Below, piece after piece: positions 61,901 to 64,000 of a stretch of 64,000 nucleotides of DNA. Source of the DNA: Dipylidium caninum (lineage: Eukaryota; Platyhelminthes; Cestoda; Cyclophyllidea; Dipylidiidae); assembly GCA_017562135.1 (NCBI GenBank), contig QEYB01001046.1, forward strand, positions 3,348,001-3,412,000, in the 5' to 3' direction. A model generated the notes under the pieces. The model had not been told where the DNA came from. It was given only the letters and a program-made list of their open reading frames with translations, and searched no databases. The stretch's first letter is position 1, and every line of letters starts with the position of its first letter. The position numbers were made by a program, and so were the translations under genes.

Positions 61901-64000
61901 AGAGAATTTTGAATCTCGCGGAGATGCCACAAATCTCTACAAACGACTCCAAACATGTGAGTTAATCACCTCGTGCTACGCATTTCCTTGTAAGAGCAGT
62001 CGCCGTCCCGTTTTCATGACGGCGAAATTCCCTTGCAATGATTATGGTAAGAGGGGCTGTTTAATGATTATATTCCACGAGCGACTTCATTCAGATTCCC
62101 GAGGCAGCCTGCATCAGCCATTTAGTACCAGTTTCAGCCACGGGAGGATCCGAGCGGGAGCGCTACACTCTAATTCGCAGCCGAATAGAGAAAAGGTAAT
62201 AGTAAAGTTGTTACCTCGCCCGTCTAACTCAAAGCCATTTGATTCTCCCCCCCCCCTCCTTGTGCACACTATTTTTAGTGTTTTCTTCGGAGTATGTAAC
62301 CTTATGCCTTCGGTCTCGCTATAAAATTACCTACAAAGGCGATTTTTGAGGACCCTAACTTCTAACCCGGCCGAGGCAGGCCAAGGTATAAGTTTCTTAT
62401 CCCGTCCCCCGAGGCGTGGTGTCCCCATTATTTGCTTCTCTCATGGCTAGTCAACGAAGATGGGGCATCAGTGACATTGTCTTCTCCTCCTCTTTCTACG
62501 GCGTGGGATGGCAGCTTAGACTTCTTTTACAATAACACCATACTGAAGGAATTATTCGGCAGGGGAAGAAAAAGGCAGTTCTTCATTTGAATTTTTGACT
62601 GTTTATCGGCTGTACGCAGTCCGAAGCATCACACGTGTCTGCTAAACAGCCTTTTCTTACTCAACGCAAAGAATGCTGATTGTACACGAGTTGAGGTTAT
62701 CAATAAATAAATCTTTCCTAAAGCTGGCTGTGGTAAGTAGGGGAAAGAGTGAGGGCGCCACGCAAATCGCAAGACTAATGCAACCTCCGAGGTGCAGGCC
62801 TGCAGGCAGTGACACTTCTTTTGTTTTTACCTCCTCCTTTTCCAGTAGAAGCGGTTTTCCGACGGAAACGACTCCACCTATATTACTGCCACGGAAGCAG
62901 CTTATCAGAGGTATCTTGTCCAGGTGAGGGGCGGAAACTGGAGTCACGCAGGAGAGCATCGTCCTATCGCTCGCGCCCCGCCGGTGTCCAACACAAGGAA
63001 GGCGGCACCTCCACTCCCCTTAGATCAAGAATCTATCCAAATGCAGGTTCGCTTAAATGGCATTGTGATGGTGTCGTGTGGAGGAAGGAAAGTAATGTGA
63101 AGACACGGAGAGCTGTCACTTGAAATTTTAACTAAGAAAAGGTCGCCATAGATATATTTCATTTGTTAATTTGTGTTGTGGTAAAAATGGGACACGGAAA
63201 ATAAATTATTCAAGAGACGCGCACAGCACAAGGGGGCGGAAGGGGTGTCTGGATGGCCGATCGTCTAGTTGATAAAAGGTGTAATTAATGCACCTGATTC
63301 ATTACAACGGGGGCATTTGTCCATGCGAAAACAGCCCAACCGCGGAGTTCAGAATCGGCCACATCCACTAATTCAGTCCGCGCATAAACCGCCGATTTGT
63401 GATGGAGGAGATTTCACCCGCCACGGATAAGTGACAAAAAAGTTCTCTTAAGTGATCATCTGCCTCCATGTGTAAGACTTATGAGTGTCCGAAGGTGGTG
63501 AAAGCAAATCGTTCTCTGAAGCTCTCAACACCTCAACCACGCTGCACTCAAAAACTGACAATCGTAATGCGGGTGATTAGAACTGGTAGAGACACCTTTA
63601 AGATCATAAGGAAGCCTTCTTGCCCACCTTCTGAGAAAAGCGAGCTTAGTTCCACAATTTCTCCTGTTACCCACTCCCCATCACATAATATACCCCGAGA
63701 AAACAGACGTCTTCAAAGCTTGTTTCAATGTTAGACAAGAAAAGGAGGACTTCGGGCAGGATCTCGACTGACCTAAGAAAGCCGCACTCCGGACCATTGC
63801 GATTGGCGAAAATGCGGACGAAGGGACACGAAAGACCACAGGTGAACGCATGAAATAAAAGGCAAACTCCGTCGTCTGTCCACTGCCCTTCTTTACCAGG
63901 AGTTTGCATAAGATAGTAGTCGCAAACTTTGAGCAAAAAATTGGATATTGTTTGTTAAGGATATTTTCTGTCTAATAAGTGACACCGTTGCAGTGAGCGA
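55922..64000. other. No supported coding sequence; probably intron or 5' flank of the protocadherin
   Basis: About 8 kb in which I could not find further cadherin repeats on the minus strand, although the gene must continue in this direction. Open frames at 56387-56710 (-), 59156-59480 (-), 61866-62324 (+) and 63667-63936 (-) are open over 270-460 bases but show no family motif and have no convincing exon boundaries. Poly-C tracts occur near 62250. It reads as intron or intergenic sequence. Confidence 0.4.

Noticed and set aside
61866..62324. Long plus-strand open frame as a gene
   Set aside because: No family motif, no domain-like composition, no coherent splice sites; consistent with chance in GC-richer sequence.

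Overview
This is a eukaryotic nuclear window, almost certainly from an invertebrate animal. All recognisable genes are split by introns, and the proteins are animal orthologues: kinase suppressor of Ras (KSR), FANCI, PPME1, pelota, the UTP3/SAS10 family and a protocadherin. Several introns inferred from conserved reading frames are only 30 to 45 nt long. In PPME1 they are short near the start codon and long towards the 3' end, a pattern described for schistosomes and other flatworms. A parasitic flatworm (tapeworm or fluke) is therefore my best guess at the source, held with low to moderate confidence because nothing was searched.

Layout: 154-375 (-) first exon of an unrecognised protein running off the left edge; 4574-9241 (-) PPME1; 9786-10620 (+) unrecognised exons, divergent from PPME1; 11257-12647 (+) UTP3/SAS10-type ribosome-biogenesis protein; 13333-14887 (-) complete five-exon pelota; 15493-28413 (+) KSR, divergent from pelota; 30381-43927 (+) FANCI, an ATR/Fanconi DNA-crosslink-repair protein with more than 20 exons; 44423-46935 (-) three exon candidates, two of them degenerate EF-hand-like; 51844-55921 (-) 3' end of a protocadherin whose upstream exons lie beyond the window or were not found. 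The stretches 376-4570, 46936-51840 and 55922-64000 hold nothing I can support as coding. The right third is visibly richer in G+C than the left.

The genes do not form one pathway. They are housekeeping and signalling genes: PP2A demethylation, ribosome biogenesis, no-go decay and ribosome rescue, Ras/MAPK scaffolding, crosslink repair and cell adhesion. The most interesting observations are details of individual genes. KSR has DFA in place of DFG but keeps the VAVK lysine and HRD, and it has two FxFP-type ERK-docking motifs around the conserved RSKSHES site. FANCI has a conserved monoubiquitination lysine followed directly by a dense SQ cluster, and it needs two GC-AG introns to keep its frame. 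Ultra-short introns recur across genes. I found no mobile element, CRISPR array, RNA gene or novel multi-gene system.
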